From the NCBI GenBank assembly GCA_030544215.1, contig JARZZO010000003.1, positions 31,748,379-31,812,378 of the forward strand: DNA of 64,000 nucleotides, read 5' to 3'. This stretch comes from Zantedeschia hybrid cultivar (Eukaryota; Streptophyta; Magnoliopsida; Alismatales; Araceae). How positions within the stretch are numbered: the stretch's first letter is position 1; every line of letters begins with the position of its first letter. Below are positions 59,501 to 64,000 of the stretch, piece by piece. The position numbers and the translations under genes were made by a program. The notes below the pieces were generated by a model. The model ran no database searches and was not told the origin of the DNA. It saw nothing but the letters and a program-made list of their open reading frames with translations.

Positions 59501-62375
59501 GATCTATTTTCTTTGCTTCAAAACCAGGTTGTTTCCCAGACAGAGGAAATATATGGGTATGGAGATGAGATGGGGAAGGGATAGTGTGTTCACGATAAAA
59601 GTCCACGTATAAGATGATGAGATGGGGAAGGGATAGTGTGTTCACGATAAAAGTCCACGTATAAGATGTTCGCAGATTGGAGGACCGAGTTTGCCATTTT
59701 TTCAGTAGGTCAGGTCCCTCGCTAGTATGGATCCCGATTCGGATCGGGATCAGCCATAGCCGATCCGATTCTGGGGGGTAACCGGCCAGAATCGGCCGGA
59801 TCGGCTGGGATCATCAATCCCAGCTGATCCCGTACGATCCTGGGCATTTCTCCCTTTTTTTGGTGGCCGATTCCGGTCGATTTTCGGCTGATCCCAGCCG
59901 ATTCCGCCGATCCGATTTGGCCGATCTGATACAGATTGGATCGAAATCGCCGGGGTCCATTTCGGACCCCGATCCGATCCGATCCGATCCAGAATTCCAT
60001 GCTCGCTAGCCTGTTGAAGGTGAAATTCTTACTTTGGATGTTGCTCATGGTTATCTACCAACTCGCGACCAATTGGCTCACTTCATGATGATAGCAAGAA
60101 CACTTGCTATCCACGTGACGAGTAAGATGAAGATTCAGATCATCTATCCCTACATGGCTGCTTTGTAGGCATTTGGAGTGCTGTCTTTCATAAGTTGGGG
60201 TTAGTGTGGCTACCAACTTTAAACCTGGCTGCCATGTTGGAGGGATTGGTTTAAGCCTTGGAATTTACACATGGATGGATGGTTTGGTGCCTAGTCCTTC
60301 AACCTTCAGGGCTATGTGGGTTGGAGAAGCTGCTGCCTGTTCCAAAGCAAAAGTAGGACAGTGGAGCACCAGCTTACATCTTTCATTTATGATCTTATCG
60401 TGGAGTGGTTGAAGATTTTGGGTGATACGGATCAATCTATAGCTCTCATATTTCGAGTTTCTTGACTAGTTAGGATGAGACACACCTTTGTAGATGGATT
60501 ATTTTCTGGGGTTGGGATATACCTCCTTTTTTTCCTTGTGCAATTGCTTTTCCAATTTAGTAGATATGTAGTACAATCCACTTAGACAAAAGGAAAAGAA
60601 AAGTCCTAGAATGTGAGTGTTCATGACCACATCGTCCAACATTTCTTCTGAATAATTGAAACTTTAAATTATTTGTTTTGATGTTTTCTGTGGTTATTTA
60701 TGAAAAATTGCTGACCTTTTGGCTTTCACTACCTATTATTCTTCTAGCAACACCATGGGCCAAAATTGTTATAATTGAAAGTTAGGAGGATGATATGAAA
60801 GGCTGGTATCATTAGAGTACAAAGGACAATATGCCAAGATCTAGATTTGTAGCATTACTAGGTAGACTTTCCTTTTTTCCTCCCTTTTGCTTATTCTTGT
60901 TCCAGATCATTGTAATAAGCTTAACCTCTGAAGATTCACATCCAAGTGGATAAAGTTGTCCTTTTGTAGTGAAGATAACACATCCAAGGTTCATTATGCA
61001 CTGGTGTACATAGGAATATGTCCATATGACATTACCGGTTGGAATTTGTTCCATGTGTTGTTTTCTTGAAGTAATCTCTTCTGTTGTATACTGTGTGCCT
61101 GTTTGTCCCTCATTTTGGTCTGCAGTCATAACATCAACCCTGCAGGACTGGTAAGGTTCACCCCCCTTCCTTTGTGTGGGGTGGTGGGTTAAGTGTGATA
61201 GTGTCTCCTGTAGCTTAGCAATCATCCTATAACATTCATGAATAGATAAAGCTGACAGGTGTTAAGACAGACCATCTCTAAACAATTTTAGTCAATCATT
61301 TGTGCAATTCATTAAAACTTTCTGTGTAGGTTTGTACAGACATGAACGGATAAAGATGACAATCTTTAGACTAGTGTCTTTAAACAGTTTAAGTTAGTTA
61401 TTTGTTTAATTCACTAAAACATCTTTGTCTGTGTAGGTTTGTACAGACATATTCCAAGCAAAGTGTTCTCTTTGGTAGAGTACAAAAGGTGATTACTTGT
61501 GATATTGTAAACACATCCCACTCATCCAACCCTGGCTCAGAAAAGTTGAATCAACATCGTATGTTTACTCAACAACGGCTGATTTATCTTGAAGGAGAGG
61601 CAAGAACAGAGCCAAATCTGAATGCTTCTACTCAGGATTTGGAAGATCAGGACTCTACAGTTTTGAATGACTTTGGAATAGGTCATGATATTGAGGAAAA
61701 CCACAAAAGGATTACAACAGAAGAAGACCAGTCTTCACTGATAGTGGATACAGCCATTGACATTGGATATTCTCAGGAAAGCTTTCTGGTCAGTGAGGAA
61801 AGTGTAGGCCTCAGGAATGTGGAGGGGGCTGCAGAATCAAGATCTTCAAAGCAAAAGCAGAAAGCCCATAGGGTTTCAAGAAAGAAATCGGTCAAAACGA
61901 AGCCAGACAAAGCACCAAAATTGAGCATGCCTGGGTCAGTAGCGAGGTATGAATTTAATAAAAGATCTTGATCTAGCCTCATAACCAGTTGGGAATCACT
62001 TCTATTCATCATATCAATTAAGATCTTAAAATGTCCTTGAGAGCTTGTCCACCTCACTGCTACTTCCAGAAGAGGCTAAAATGAAGCTTTAATGATGGAT
62101 GGTGCCCTCCAAGGGGTAATAACAAGGGGACGTTTGCCTCAGATGCTTTTAATATATATCTTGAACTAAAAGTGGATAATATGGGCAGGGAAAAGTGTTT
62201 CTTCTGGTTGTGCGTGAGGGGTTTTGAACTGTTGTGCGCATAACTTAATACTAACTATTGTTCATTTTGTGTTCCCAGGTTGAAGGTAAAGGAGAGGGCT
62301 GTCCTTACTGGCGTTCTATCGAAATATGGAGAACGAGCTACTCCAGCTTCCTCAGAAAAAAAGCTGACCAAATAA
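19959..62375 (+). CDS. RBD1-like chloroplast RRM-domain RNA-binding protein (whole gene span)
   Basis: Four exons (19959-20559, 48874-49081, 61437-61946, 62279-62375) join in phase at GT-AG sites to 1,416 nt, giving 471 residues and a TAA stop. The N-terminus is basic and rich in Ala, Ser and Pro, like a plastid transit peptide. An acidic segment follows (EDSDEEFDEWEDEDED, about residues 106-121), then a conserved-looking block MPLDEMRRWLRNQPAGFG with a helix LLEEMEQSKQAQLANINKLK. A single RRM spans about residues 210-285, with RNP2-like VRVRGL and RNP1 CKGFAFIDF. The C-terminus is Ser/Glu-rich and then basic (KQKQKAHRVSRKKSVKTKP). This architecture matches what I recall of Arabidopsis At1g70200/RBD1, a plastid protein linked to 23S rRNA processing and chilling tolerance. 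The orthology is from memory, not a search. The RRM is continuous across intron 2, so no exon is missing there. An extra small exon in intron 1 cannot be excluded. Met-8 is an alternative start. Confidence 0.8.
21231..21553. mobile_element. MITE with 20-bp perfect terminal inverted repeats
   Basis: The left end CTCACTTTGTTTGCAGAATA and the right end TATTCTGCAAACAAAGTGAG are perfect inverted repeats of each other. The interior is AT-rich, with TTAAACCAGAATAAG repeated near the left end. Both flanks are LINE RT sequence, so it inserted into the dead LINE. The target duplication is not clear and the superfamily is undetermined. Confidence 0.8.
21741..22435. mobile_element. Unclassified insertion splitting the LINE
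   Basis: LINE similarity stops before this block and resumes after it. Its ends carry related CCTAGGC words (CCTAAGCCTAGGCATTTGA at the left, TTGCCTAGGTGATAG at the right), and a GA tract lies at about 21938-21957. Exact termini and target site are unresolved. Confidence 0.4.
23575..24150 (+). repeat. Two related ~170-bp segments in the LINE region
   Basis: Segments at about 23575-23730 and 23960-24150 share GTAAAA-TGCTAGTGT, a TGGCATG-AG-T word, AAAAGTTGCT(A/G)GG and CCATAACTTGT/CCACAACTTGT. This indicates a local duplication of LINE-derived sequence. A G-rich run (GGGGTGGGTGGGTGGGGGG) lies between them near 23740-23764. Confidence 0.6.
24541..25270 (+). pseudogene. Chromovirus integrase C-terminus and chromodomain fragment
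   Basis: The segment reads FVESFAQHVTGLHEEI, then VRSEWFLLEIIKKLHAYNANP, then a chromodomain-like tail with ISTRDGVY, LWITKKELKCLDPNLLKQYQS. These are the integrase C-terminal and chromodomain regions of Ty3/Gypsy chromoviruses, which in the family steer integration to marked chromatin. Frameshifts and stops (for example the TAG at 25075-25077) break it. No LTR could be tied to it. Confidence 0.8.
25271..26710. other. Unassigned intronic sequence, CT-rich part
   Basis: Immediately downstream of the chromodomain remnant is pyrimidine-rich sequence (25680-25850 especially). Many overlapping open frames occur on both strands but none shows a domain or codon bias. No gene is supported. Confidence 0.5.
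26716..27227 (+). repeat. 5' LTR of the 3.1-kb element
   Basis: It starts TGATGGGAATCCAAGGCC and ends CCCTCATCA. A TATA-like ACTATATATATATAG lies near 26991-27006, and the segment AATTATCTAATTAGA is shared with the 3' copy. Confidence 0.9.
27232..27244 (+). other. Primer-binding site (initiator Met tRNA type)
   Basis: TGGTATCAGAGCC is complementary to the 3' end of plant initiator methionine tRNA and lies just inside the 5' LTR. Confidence 0.9.
27650..27849. mobile_element. hAT-family MITE (200 bp) in the 3.1-kb element
   Basis: The left end CATGGATGGCAATACCGGCC and the right end, reverse-complemented CAAGGATGGCAATCTTG, match the window's hAT family. The flanks TCTGCGGT and CTGCTTGT are only partly alike, so the 8-bp duplication has decayed or the ends shifted slightly. 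The interior carries GATACGTATCGATATCG-type palindromes. Confidence 0.75.
28746..29045 (+). CDS. Short repetitive acidic frame in the 3.1-kb element
   Basis: About 100 codons encode a hydrophilic protein with tandem segments EANPALIEKYENQMKEIHY and EADPALIDDYYEE, preceded by HPVLIKEHENPREDIVY. These are three degenerate copies of a roughly 20-residue unit. An earlier WINLKSDSINLKSDW duplication also occurs. I do not recognise a family. Its position between the primer site and the polypurine tract suggests a relic of the element's own coding region, not a host exon. The coding call is tentative. Confidence 0.35.
   Translation: MSEDLAWINLKSDSINLKSDWNQFKTEIHSLLSNFREAVDTHPVLIKEHENPREDIVYEANPALIEKYENQMKEIHYEADPALIDDYYEEVESKMLDVT
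29342..29851 (+). repeat. 3' LTR of the 3.1-kb element
   Basis: It starts TGTTGGGAGTCCAAGACC right after a GGGGGAGAA polypurine run and ends CCCCCCACCA. It carries the ACTATATATATGGA core promoter region as in the 5' copy. Confidence 0.9.
29857..30535. other. Unassigned sequence with a short GT-rich tract
   Basis: No gene is seen. A GTGTGTATGTGTGCGTGTGT run lies near 30219-30238. Confidence 0.45.
30536..30731 (+). repeat. 99-bp tandem duplication
   Basis: Copy 1 (30536-30634) and copy 2 (30635 to about 30730) are essentially identical. Both start ACACCCAATGCATCTGCC and end CAGCAAGAGC. The unit contains complementary words such as TGGGTGGGA and TCCCACCCA. The very high identity indicates a recent event. 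Open frames across it on both strands are repeat artefacts. Confidence 0.9.
31140..31566 (+). repeat. Hairpin-bearing minisatellite, left part
   Basis: Units of about 190-240 bp each contain an inverted repeat CCCTCACCGGGTGG ... CCACCCGGTGAGGG, a TAACTGTCC-AGGACAGT dyad and an A-rich then G-rich tail. Two units lie here. The array is split by the hAT transposon, inserted in the poly-G run, and resumes at 37123. Confidence 0.75.
31780..32049 (+). other. GC-rich 5' leader exon of the hAT gene (predicted)
   Basis: A strongly GC-rich stretch with GCCGCCGCC runs ends at a good donor GAGTTTAG|GTATATTT (32049/32050). It pairs with the acceptor TATTATGCAG at 33224 just before the transposase ATG. 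A non-coding leader exon is inferred. Confidence 0.5.
32150..33195 (+). repeat. 153-bp tandem array in the hAT leader intron
   Basis: About seven units share TAATTAGTTAAAATTAG (starts near 32321, 32474, 32627, 32780, 32933 and 33081) and CACTCAATTGAACTTGTTAG. The spacing is 153 bp, the last interval 148 bp. The unit contains an inverted repeat TTCAATTGAGTG ... CACTCAATTGAA. The array lies in the predicted 5' intron. Confidence 0.9.
33229..36778 (+). pseudogene. hAT transposase (BED finger, DUF659, hAT C-terminal domain)
   Basis: Exons 33229-34945, 35037-35179, 35243-35318 and 35430-36778 join in phase at GT-AG sites to 3,285 nt (1,094 codons plus stop). Domain order: a BED zinc finger (KCNWCGKEM, RLKNHLAGI, SRC); an acidic linker; a DUF659 region (GIKQALKG ... 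CIIMYDGWTG, then VTDNEASYKAAG); and a hAT C-terminal dimerisation block (LLAYVAVRVLSQTTSSSQCE, RNWSTFSLIHTKVRNRLG). Likely catalytic acids are the Asp in YDGW, the Asp in TDNEAS and the Glu in CERNW. The ~330 residues beyond the dimerisation block are low-complexity, with a DDDDDDDGDGDGDG run. Four in-frame stops interrupt it: TAA 34456, TAG 34621, TAG 35819, TGA 35921. No frameshift is seen. The known hAT reaction is cut-and-paste excision through hairpinned flanking ends with 8-bp target duplications. Confidence 0.85.
37123..37560 (+). repeat. Hairpin-bearing minisatellite, right part
   Basis: This continues the 31140-31566 array. Two more units carry CCCTCACCAGGTG/CACCCGGTGAGGG (37159-37200) and CCCTCACTGGGTGG/CCACCTGGTGAGGG (37396-37430). 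A final half-copy CCACCCGGTGAGGGTGG lies near 37541-37557. Confidence 0.75.
37585..37600 (+). promoter_or_regulatory. TATA-box-like element downstream of the hairpin minisatellite
   Basis: GACTATAAATACCCC is a strong TATA match and is followed about 30 nt later by CTCATTTGGAGACAACG. With the tandem array upstream, this looks like the U3/TATA/R arrangement of an LTR or other transposon promoter. The element is not bounded. Confidence 0.5.
37740..38270. other. AT-rich sequence with repeated GTGACAT/TTAACATGT words
   Basis: Short words (TTAATGTGACAT, TCCATTAACAT, ACATGTTATTAA) recur irregularly and form weak dyads. No gene is seen. Confidence 0.5.
38275..39830 (+). repeat. ~80-bp dimeric minisatellite (about 19 copies)
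   Basis: The word GACCGAATTTCAGATCTAAC recurs every 79-81 bp (about 38521, 38602, 38682, 38763, 38843, 38922, 39003, 39083 and on). Each unit is two ~40-bp halves that both contain AACGGTCGGATC. One half continues TTCATGATCTCGACC and the other ATCCCGATATCGACCG. Copies degrade toward the right end. There are no spacers, so it is not CRISPR-like. Confidence 0.9.
39831..40518. other. Unassigned intronic sequence
   Basis: No gene is seen. A near-perfect ~45-bp duplication (ATGATTTATGGCACCTATATATACA, partly) occurs at about 40385-40415 and 40430-40460. Confidence 0.45.
41353..41562. mobile_element. hAT-family MITE (210 bp) of TACCGGTA palindromes
   Basis: The left end CAAGGATGGCAGTACCGG and the reverse-complemented right end CATGGATGGCAGTACCGG match. 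A perfect 8-bp duplication CTTATGGG flanks it (41345-41352 and 41563-41570). Almost the entire interior is GGTACCGG, CCGGTACC and GATACCGGTACGTACC words. Confidence 0.95.
41586..41729 (-). repeat. Copia 3' LTR
   Basis: In minus reading it starts TGTTAGAAAAGGTATTATTTT directly after the polypurine tract. It matches the copy at 45842-45983 with few differences. Confidence 0.85.
41740..45810 (-). pseudogene. Copia gag-pol polyprotein, degenerate
   Basis: In minus-strand order: a Gag fragment (VYQPVVVDAVQLEKQKEELI, LSGMDDGLGHIRDNLL) and a knuckle HCNKTRHQSDFCWKKYG whose first Cys appears replaced by Tyr. Then protease WIVDSGASCYMTG and a GAG-pre-integrase zinc site WHCRLGHLSLSRLP with CETCELGKHH. 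Integrase pieces (NGVAERKNRHLFDVARIL) are broken by stops and shifts. RT follows (TFSPVSRLNSVRVLFSLAI, MDVKNAFLYGDL, PPGYV, IYGLKQSPRAWFDKF, VDDMLLT), then RNase H (AFSDVDYAGSRMDRRSTSGF, DNQAAIHSAKN, KHIEVDCHFVRD). The start of Gag is missing: only a short GA-rich stretch separates the primer site from the middle of Gag. Multiple stops make it inactive. Confidence 0.9.
43105..43273. mobile_element. hAT-family MITE (169 bp) in the Copia RT region
   Basis: The left end CATGGATGGCAGTACCG and the reverse-complemented right end CATGGATGGCAGTACCAG match the family. A perfect 8-bp duplication GGTACAAG lies at 43097-43104 and 43274-43281. The interior is TACCGGTA-type palindromes. It splits the Copia reading frame between GTWTLVP and the following RT block. 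Confidence 0.95.
45842..45983 (-). repeat. Copia 5' LTR
   Basis: In minus reading it starts TGTTACAATAGGTATTATTTT and ends CACAATCACA, immediately followed by the primer-binding site TGGTATCAGAGCC. Confidence 0.85.
46337..46448. other. Short intronic spacer between the hAT and the LINE
   Basis: No feature is recognised. Confidence 0.4.
46466..48539 (+). mobile_element. LINE with ORF1 remnant but no ORF2 (2.07 kb)
   Basis: The body is flanked by a 17-bp target duplication with one mismatch: CATACATAAGTTAACTT (46449-46465) and CATACATAGGTTAACTT (48540-48556). It ends in an A-rich tail (CCCAAAAAAAAAGAAAAAG). The 5' half encodes an L1 ORF1-type double zinc knuckle (about 46672-46770, FRCFRLGYWAVRC and CRGCWRSGHMECNC). 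The middle has broken frames and an acidic segment (47750-48133, DMASAKDEGEPQGDGEDDW). The 3' part is non-coding. No endonuclease or RT is present, recalling half-L1 (HAL1-type) elements. Confidence 0.8.
48874..49081 (+). CDS. RBD1-like gene, exon 2 (RRM core)
   Basis: Acceptor TGATTTGCAG|GGGCAGAAG and donor GCAAATAA|GTAAGA bound 208 nt. It encodes the RNP2-like VRVRGL, the charged loop PRKRNIDRDLKLAFKRLPS and RNP1 CKGFAFIDF. The exon ends in phase 2 inside the last RRM helix. Confidence 0.9.
49385..50160 (-). pseudogene. LINE ORF2 C-terminus, minus strand
   Basis: On the minus strand MWRVKSPLKIRAFMWVLFEK, LCSFCGQQG and TVCWSIWKERNNFIFQG are the zf-RVT and post-RT segments of plant L1 LINEs. 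An oligo-T run near 49388 is the reversed 3' tail. Frameshifts are present. A similar 3'-end segment (about 50090-50370, again starting with a T run) suggests a second nested LINE 3' end. Confidence 0.8.
50371..51470. other. Insertion separating two LINE parts, with GA tract and TATA motif
   Basis: LINE similarity is absent here. GAGAGAG-rich sequence runs from about 50971 to 51095. TATA-like words occur at 50951-50964 (TTTATATATATAGAG) and 51121-51131 (TTTATATAGACC). A GATCGG/CCGATC-rich segment spans about 51220-51365. No termini or target duplication could be fixed. It may be part of an LTR or another hAT relative. Confidence 0.4.
51471..52060 (-). pseudogene. LINE reverse-transcriptase fragment, minus strand
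   Basis: The minus strand reads EENQTAYVPVRRLKDASLVA, then CKLDFNKAYDRVAW, then SRGLRQGDPLSPLLFVLVAN. These are the RT palm and the conserved GDPLSPLLF motif of plant L1 LINEs. The YADD position is disrupted by a stop. Confidence 0.85.
52061..53240. other. Unassigned intronic sequence
   Basis: No gene or bounded repeat is seen. A short direct repeat (GTCTAAACGTTAAATAGGCACAAG then GTCTAAATGTTAAATAGGCACAAG, abbreviated) lies at 52190-52242. Confidence 0.45.
53595..53897. mobile_element. Possible solo LTR or terminal repeat (303 bp)
   Basis: The stretch starts TGTAACGGTCCGAGCC and ends GGGTCATTACA, so it has TG...CA ends with matching TGTAA/TTACA tips. The 5-bp flanks GGTTC and GCGGG do not match, so a clean insertion is not proven. 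Confidence 0.35.
54300..54900 (+). pseudogene. LINE endonuclease fragment, plus strand
   Basis: Residues SRLNRFLEFVDGEYYFPKVK and then YKPILLETNW (54611-54733) match the SRLDRFL ... DHxPILL end of L1 apurinic endonucleases. A FRLERF/EEEFKQM continuation follows. The upstream part of the domain is degraded. Confidence 0.7.
55215..55630 (+). repeat. Pair of diverged ~200-bp direct repeats
   Basis: Segments 55215-55415 and 55440-55630 share GG-TCTC-CCAA-AA-GTATTGTC, TTTTG(C/T)TG(G/A)GAAA, GCCC-TT-TTG(A/G)GAGCA and TCTCTACAC words. They resemble two copies of a terminal repeat. A related word, GAGGTATTGTCTGCTTTGG, also occurs near 53619. Confidence 0.5.
56636..56715 (+). ncRNA. 5S-rRNA-like segment in the Cassandra 5' terminal repeat
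   Basis: The order AGAACTTTGTGGTTAAGC, ATGCTTAGCCGGGAGTAG, TACCAAGATGGGTAACT, GAGAAGTCCTCG parallels the 3' two-thirds of plant 5S rRNA, including A-box-like and C-box-like positions. It is a diverged copy within the transposon, not a functional 5S gene. Confidence 0.75.
57110..57190 (+). ncRNA. 5S-rRNA-like segment in the Cassandra 3' terminal repeat
   Basis: GAATTCCGTGGTTAAGCGTG, CTTAGTCGGGAGTAATACC and GGGATGGATGACC follow 5S order. This copy keeps TTAAGCGTGCTT better than the 5' copy. Confidence 0.75.
57290..59560. other. Unassigned intronic sequence
   Basis: No gene is supported. Overlapping frames at 57656-58370 show no recognisable domain. A GTCCCACATCGG word occurs at 59196-59207 without a following snRNA. 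Confidence 0.45.
59564..59667 (+). repeat. 52-bp perfect tandem duplication
   Basis: Copies start at 59564 and 59616 with GATGAGATGGGGAAGGG and continue through TTCACGATAAAAGTCCACG with no visible difference, so the event is recent. Confidence 0.9.
59726..60001. mobile_element. hAT-family MITE (276 bp), GATCGG subtype
   Basis: The left end TATGGATCCCGATTCGGATC and the reverse-complemented right end CATGGAATTCTGGATCGG resemble the termini of the 31567-37122 element. A perfect 8-bp duplication CTCGCTAG flanks it (59718-59725 and 60002-60009). The interior is made of GATCCGATC, CGGCCGGATC and CAGCCGATCC-type palindromes. Confidence 0.9.
60010..60600 (+). other. Probable LINE 3' end
   Basis: The sequence ends GTAGTACAATCCACTTAGACAAAAGGAAAAG, like the GTGGTACTATCCACTTTCCC-A tail of the 46466-48539 LINE. 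Coding parts are not recognisable. Confidence 0.4.
61273..61450 (+). repeat. 107-bp tandem duplication copying the exon 3 splice acceptor
   Basis: CTGTGTAGGTTTGTACAGAC occurs at 61322-61341 and again at 61429-61448, the true intron/exon junction. Upstream words (TCTCTAAACAATTTTAGT and TCTTTAAACAGTTTAAGT) also match. A partial third copy (GATAAAGCTGACA near 61244) precedes. Use of the upstream AG (61328-61329) would read G TTT GTA CAG ACA TGA, an immediate stop. Confidence 0.85.
61437..61946 (+). CDS. RBD1-like gene, exon 3
   Basis: Acceptor GTCTGTGTAG|GTTTGTACAG and donor GTAGCGAG|GTATGA bound 510 nt. It completes the RRM (FVQTYSKQSVLFGRVQKVI) and continues into a Ser/Glu-rich, low-complexity tail ending in a basic KQKQKAHRVSRKKSVKTKP segment. 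The exon ends in phase 2. Confidence 0.9.
62279..62375 (+). CDS. RBD1-like gene, exon 4 with stop codon
   Basis: Acceptor GTGTTCCCAG is followed by G TTG AAG, completing Arg and giving LKVKERAVLTGVLSKYGERA and a short SEKKLTK end before TAA at 62373-62375. The phase matches exon 3 (AG + G). Confidence 0.85.
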
Positions 62376-62681
62376 GCTGCGAAATATGTGCTTGCTTTGT
62401 GTTGCCTTGTGGTTCTTGAGTTGATGACGGTTTTCTGTCTTTTTCGCAGTTTGCCAAAGGCAAGTGATGACAAAGTTCTCATGGCAAAGTTTCGCCTTAG
62501 GTCAAGTCACCATTACGCCTCAGTCTTCATGATCTCTAATCTGCTTAATCGTGGTAGTCATAAGACCACACAATTTGCTTTGGGCTAAAAAATAGCTGGG
62601 TAGGTCACATAATGCAGGGATTAAGGGGTAACCCATCCGTGGTAACGACGGCTGATGTGGTTAGTGGTGCTTTGTCATTTA
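62376..62681 (+). other. RBD1-like gene 3' UTR and downstream
   Basis: The stop is followed by TTTTTCGCAG at about 62441-62450, which could be the acceptor of a 3' UTR intron or an alternative terminal exon; this is unproven. No poly(A) signal is obvious. Confidence 0.4.
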
Positions 62682-62975
62682 GGTGTCGTTTGGTGTGTCG
62701 TAGACAGTCGTAAAGCATTATAAAATAGTGTTTTCTGTGTTTGGTGTGCTGTAAATCATTTTACGGTATTTTTTTTTCTTTCGTTTGGTGCATCATAAAT
62801 AAGCGTATTTTAAAATTGGTTGACTTCTAAAAATCTTTATTTTATCTGATTTTGGTTTGCAACCCACAATCGCCGTAAACTGAAATCGGTGATCTTAAAA
62901 TCAAGTGCTTTATTTTCATCGATTTTAAAACCGGTGATTTCAAAGCAGAAATTTTACTACGCACCAAATGACACC
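62682..62975. mobile_element. Tourist-like (PIF/Harbinger) MITE, 294 bp
   Basis: The left end GGTGTCGTTTGGTGTGTCGTA and the reverse-complemented right end GGTGTCATTTGGTGCGTAGTA (ends abbreviated) are inverted repeats. A TTA duplication flanks it (62679-62681 and 62976-62978), as expected for PIF/Harbinger elements. There is no coding capacity. Confidence 0.75.
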
Positions 62976-62978
62976 TTA

Positions 62979-63870
62979 ACAACTTTTGTTTTGGTTTAGC
63001 TGCTACGGGTACAAGACATGTACCCAATGGTAATGGTTACCAGACACGCCACGGGTGTCGGCGCCTCTTCACCTAGGATGCCCAGAACTTCATAAAAATT
63101 GTTGCAACTTGTCACAACAGGGTAGCAGCATAAAGAGAGTTTGTCATGCATCTAAATCAATTAATTAGGTGGAGTTTAGCAACAGGTGACTCGCTTCATT
63201 CTTCTTCCTGCTTCTCTTGTGACCAAAAAAAATTGTGAATTTCACCAAGGAAGTATGTGCATAAGCTGTACGTAGTTTAAGTTGAAGATCGATCAACATG
63301 TATAGCACAGTCACATACGTGAGCACCAGAGAAGGAAAAAAAAAAAAAAGGAAGGGAATTTGTAAGATAATGTAGACGAGGATGTACTTTAACCGGAAAA
63401 GTTTTGGATGGTTCAAGCTCGAAAAATTTGGCCCCATTGAAGCTATGTGGGATGAGCGTTTGTGCATCACCAGTAAGGTAGAGTCGCGCCTAATATATTG
63501 TAACAGTATGGACTAGGTTTAGCTACTAAAATTTGAAGACCGAGCATGCATGGCTGCCATTTTTTTTTTTTTTCATATCCATTTTCACCACATGAACCAA
63601 TGGCTTTTCTGATCACTGAAGCGAAAAGTCTGCTGTAACGCATGGAGAAAATGTAAAACAAGGTGGGGGATCGACTGTGTTGATAGGTAATAGTTAAAGA
63701 CATGGACGTTTTAGTATATTGGAAGGAAAGACATATTTTAACGCATTGGGAGCTTTAATACAATGGAAAGAACATATTTTAATACATTGAGGGTTTCAAT
63801 ACCTTAGAAGAAGAAATGTATTTTAATAAATAGGCTTCTTCGTGTTATAATTTGGAGAGGATATAGAAGC
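62979..63870. other. Unassigned terminal sequence
   Basis: No gene is supported. T- and A-rich homopolymers occur near 63335 and 63560. Confidence 0.45.
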
Positions 63871-63994
63871 AGATAATTTAGATATTAACTGAATATCCAA
63901 CGGTAGATATAAAGGCATATGATCCAACGGTTCTCATTTCTTACCAACAGATGGAATATTAGATAATTTAGATATTAACTGAATATCCAACGGT
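63871..63994 (+). repeat. 34-bp perfect direct repeat, 90-bp spacing
   Basis: AGATAATTTAGATATTAACT followed by GAATATCCAACGGT occurs at 63871-63904 and again at 63961-63994. A third, shorter GATCCAACGGTT lies between. It may continue beyond the window as a tandem array. Confidence 0.8.
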
Positions 63995-64000
63995 GGATGT

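Larger units (their letters stand above)
49082..61436 (+). other. RBD1-like gene intron 2 (12.4 kb)
   Basis: Bounded by GTAAGATAG and CTGTGTAG, with phases matching (AA + G gives Lys). It is rich in LINE fragments and also holds a Cassandra TRIM and a hAT MITE. Confidence 0.85.

Overview
The window looks like nuclear DNA of an angiosperm with large, transposon-filled introns. The evidence is spliced genes with GT-AG introns, a plant LIM-domain gene, a chloroplast RNA-binding protein gene, and plant lineages of LTR retrotransposons, L1-type LINEs, hAT elements and a Cassandra TRIM. The GC-rich first exon of the main gene would suit a non-grass monocot (for example a palm), but that is only a guess.

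Only two host genes are supported. The terminal exon of a WLIM1-like LIM gene lies at 1109-1429 (+); the rest of that gene is upstream of the window. A complete RBD1-like plastid RRM-protein gene runs from 19959 to 62375 (+). It has four coding exons (601, 208, 510 and 97 nt) that join in frame to 471 codons plus a stop. Its introns are 28.3 kb, 12.4 kb and 332 bp, so nearly everything from 20.6 to 61.4 kb is transposon debris inside one gene.

Layout: 1-6.6 kb holds the LIM exon, AT-rich sequence, a tandemly duplicated block with a hAT MITE, and a foldback repeat. 6.9-18.6 kb is an LTR retrotransposon (TSD ACACA) with broken gag and protease, no visible RT/RNase H/integrase, and a broken antisense gene. 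It is nested in the foldback repeat and itself carries two solo LTRs, each with its own 5-bp TSD. 18.7-20 kb is the RBD1 upstream region. Intron 1 holds a degenerate LINE, a chromovirus integrase/chromodomain remnant, a 3.1-kb non-autonomous LTR element, tandem repeats, a nearly complete 5.6-kb hAT transposon, an 80-bp minisatellite, a 5.8-kb non-autonomous hAT that swallowed a Copia element, and a 2.1-kb LINE with ORF1 but no RT. Intron 2 holds opposite-strand LINE pieces, a Cassandra TRIM with 5S-like LTR segments, and another hAT MITE.

The most coherent unusual system is a hAT family present as a near-complete element (31567-37122), a long deletion derivative (40527-46328) and four MITEs (27650, 41353, 43105, 59726). 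Members share terminal CA(A/T)(G/A)GAT-like ends. Their bodies are dense palindromic TACCGGTA or GATCGG motifs, and four of the six have perfect, informative 8-bp TSDs. The transposase gene reads through four exons without frameshifts, interrupted only by four nonsense codons.
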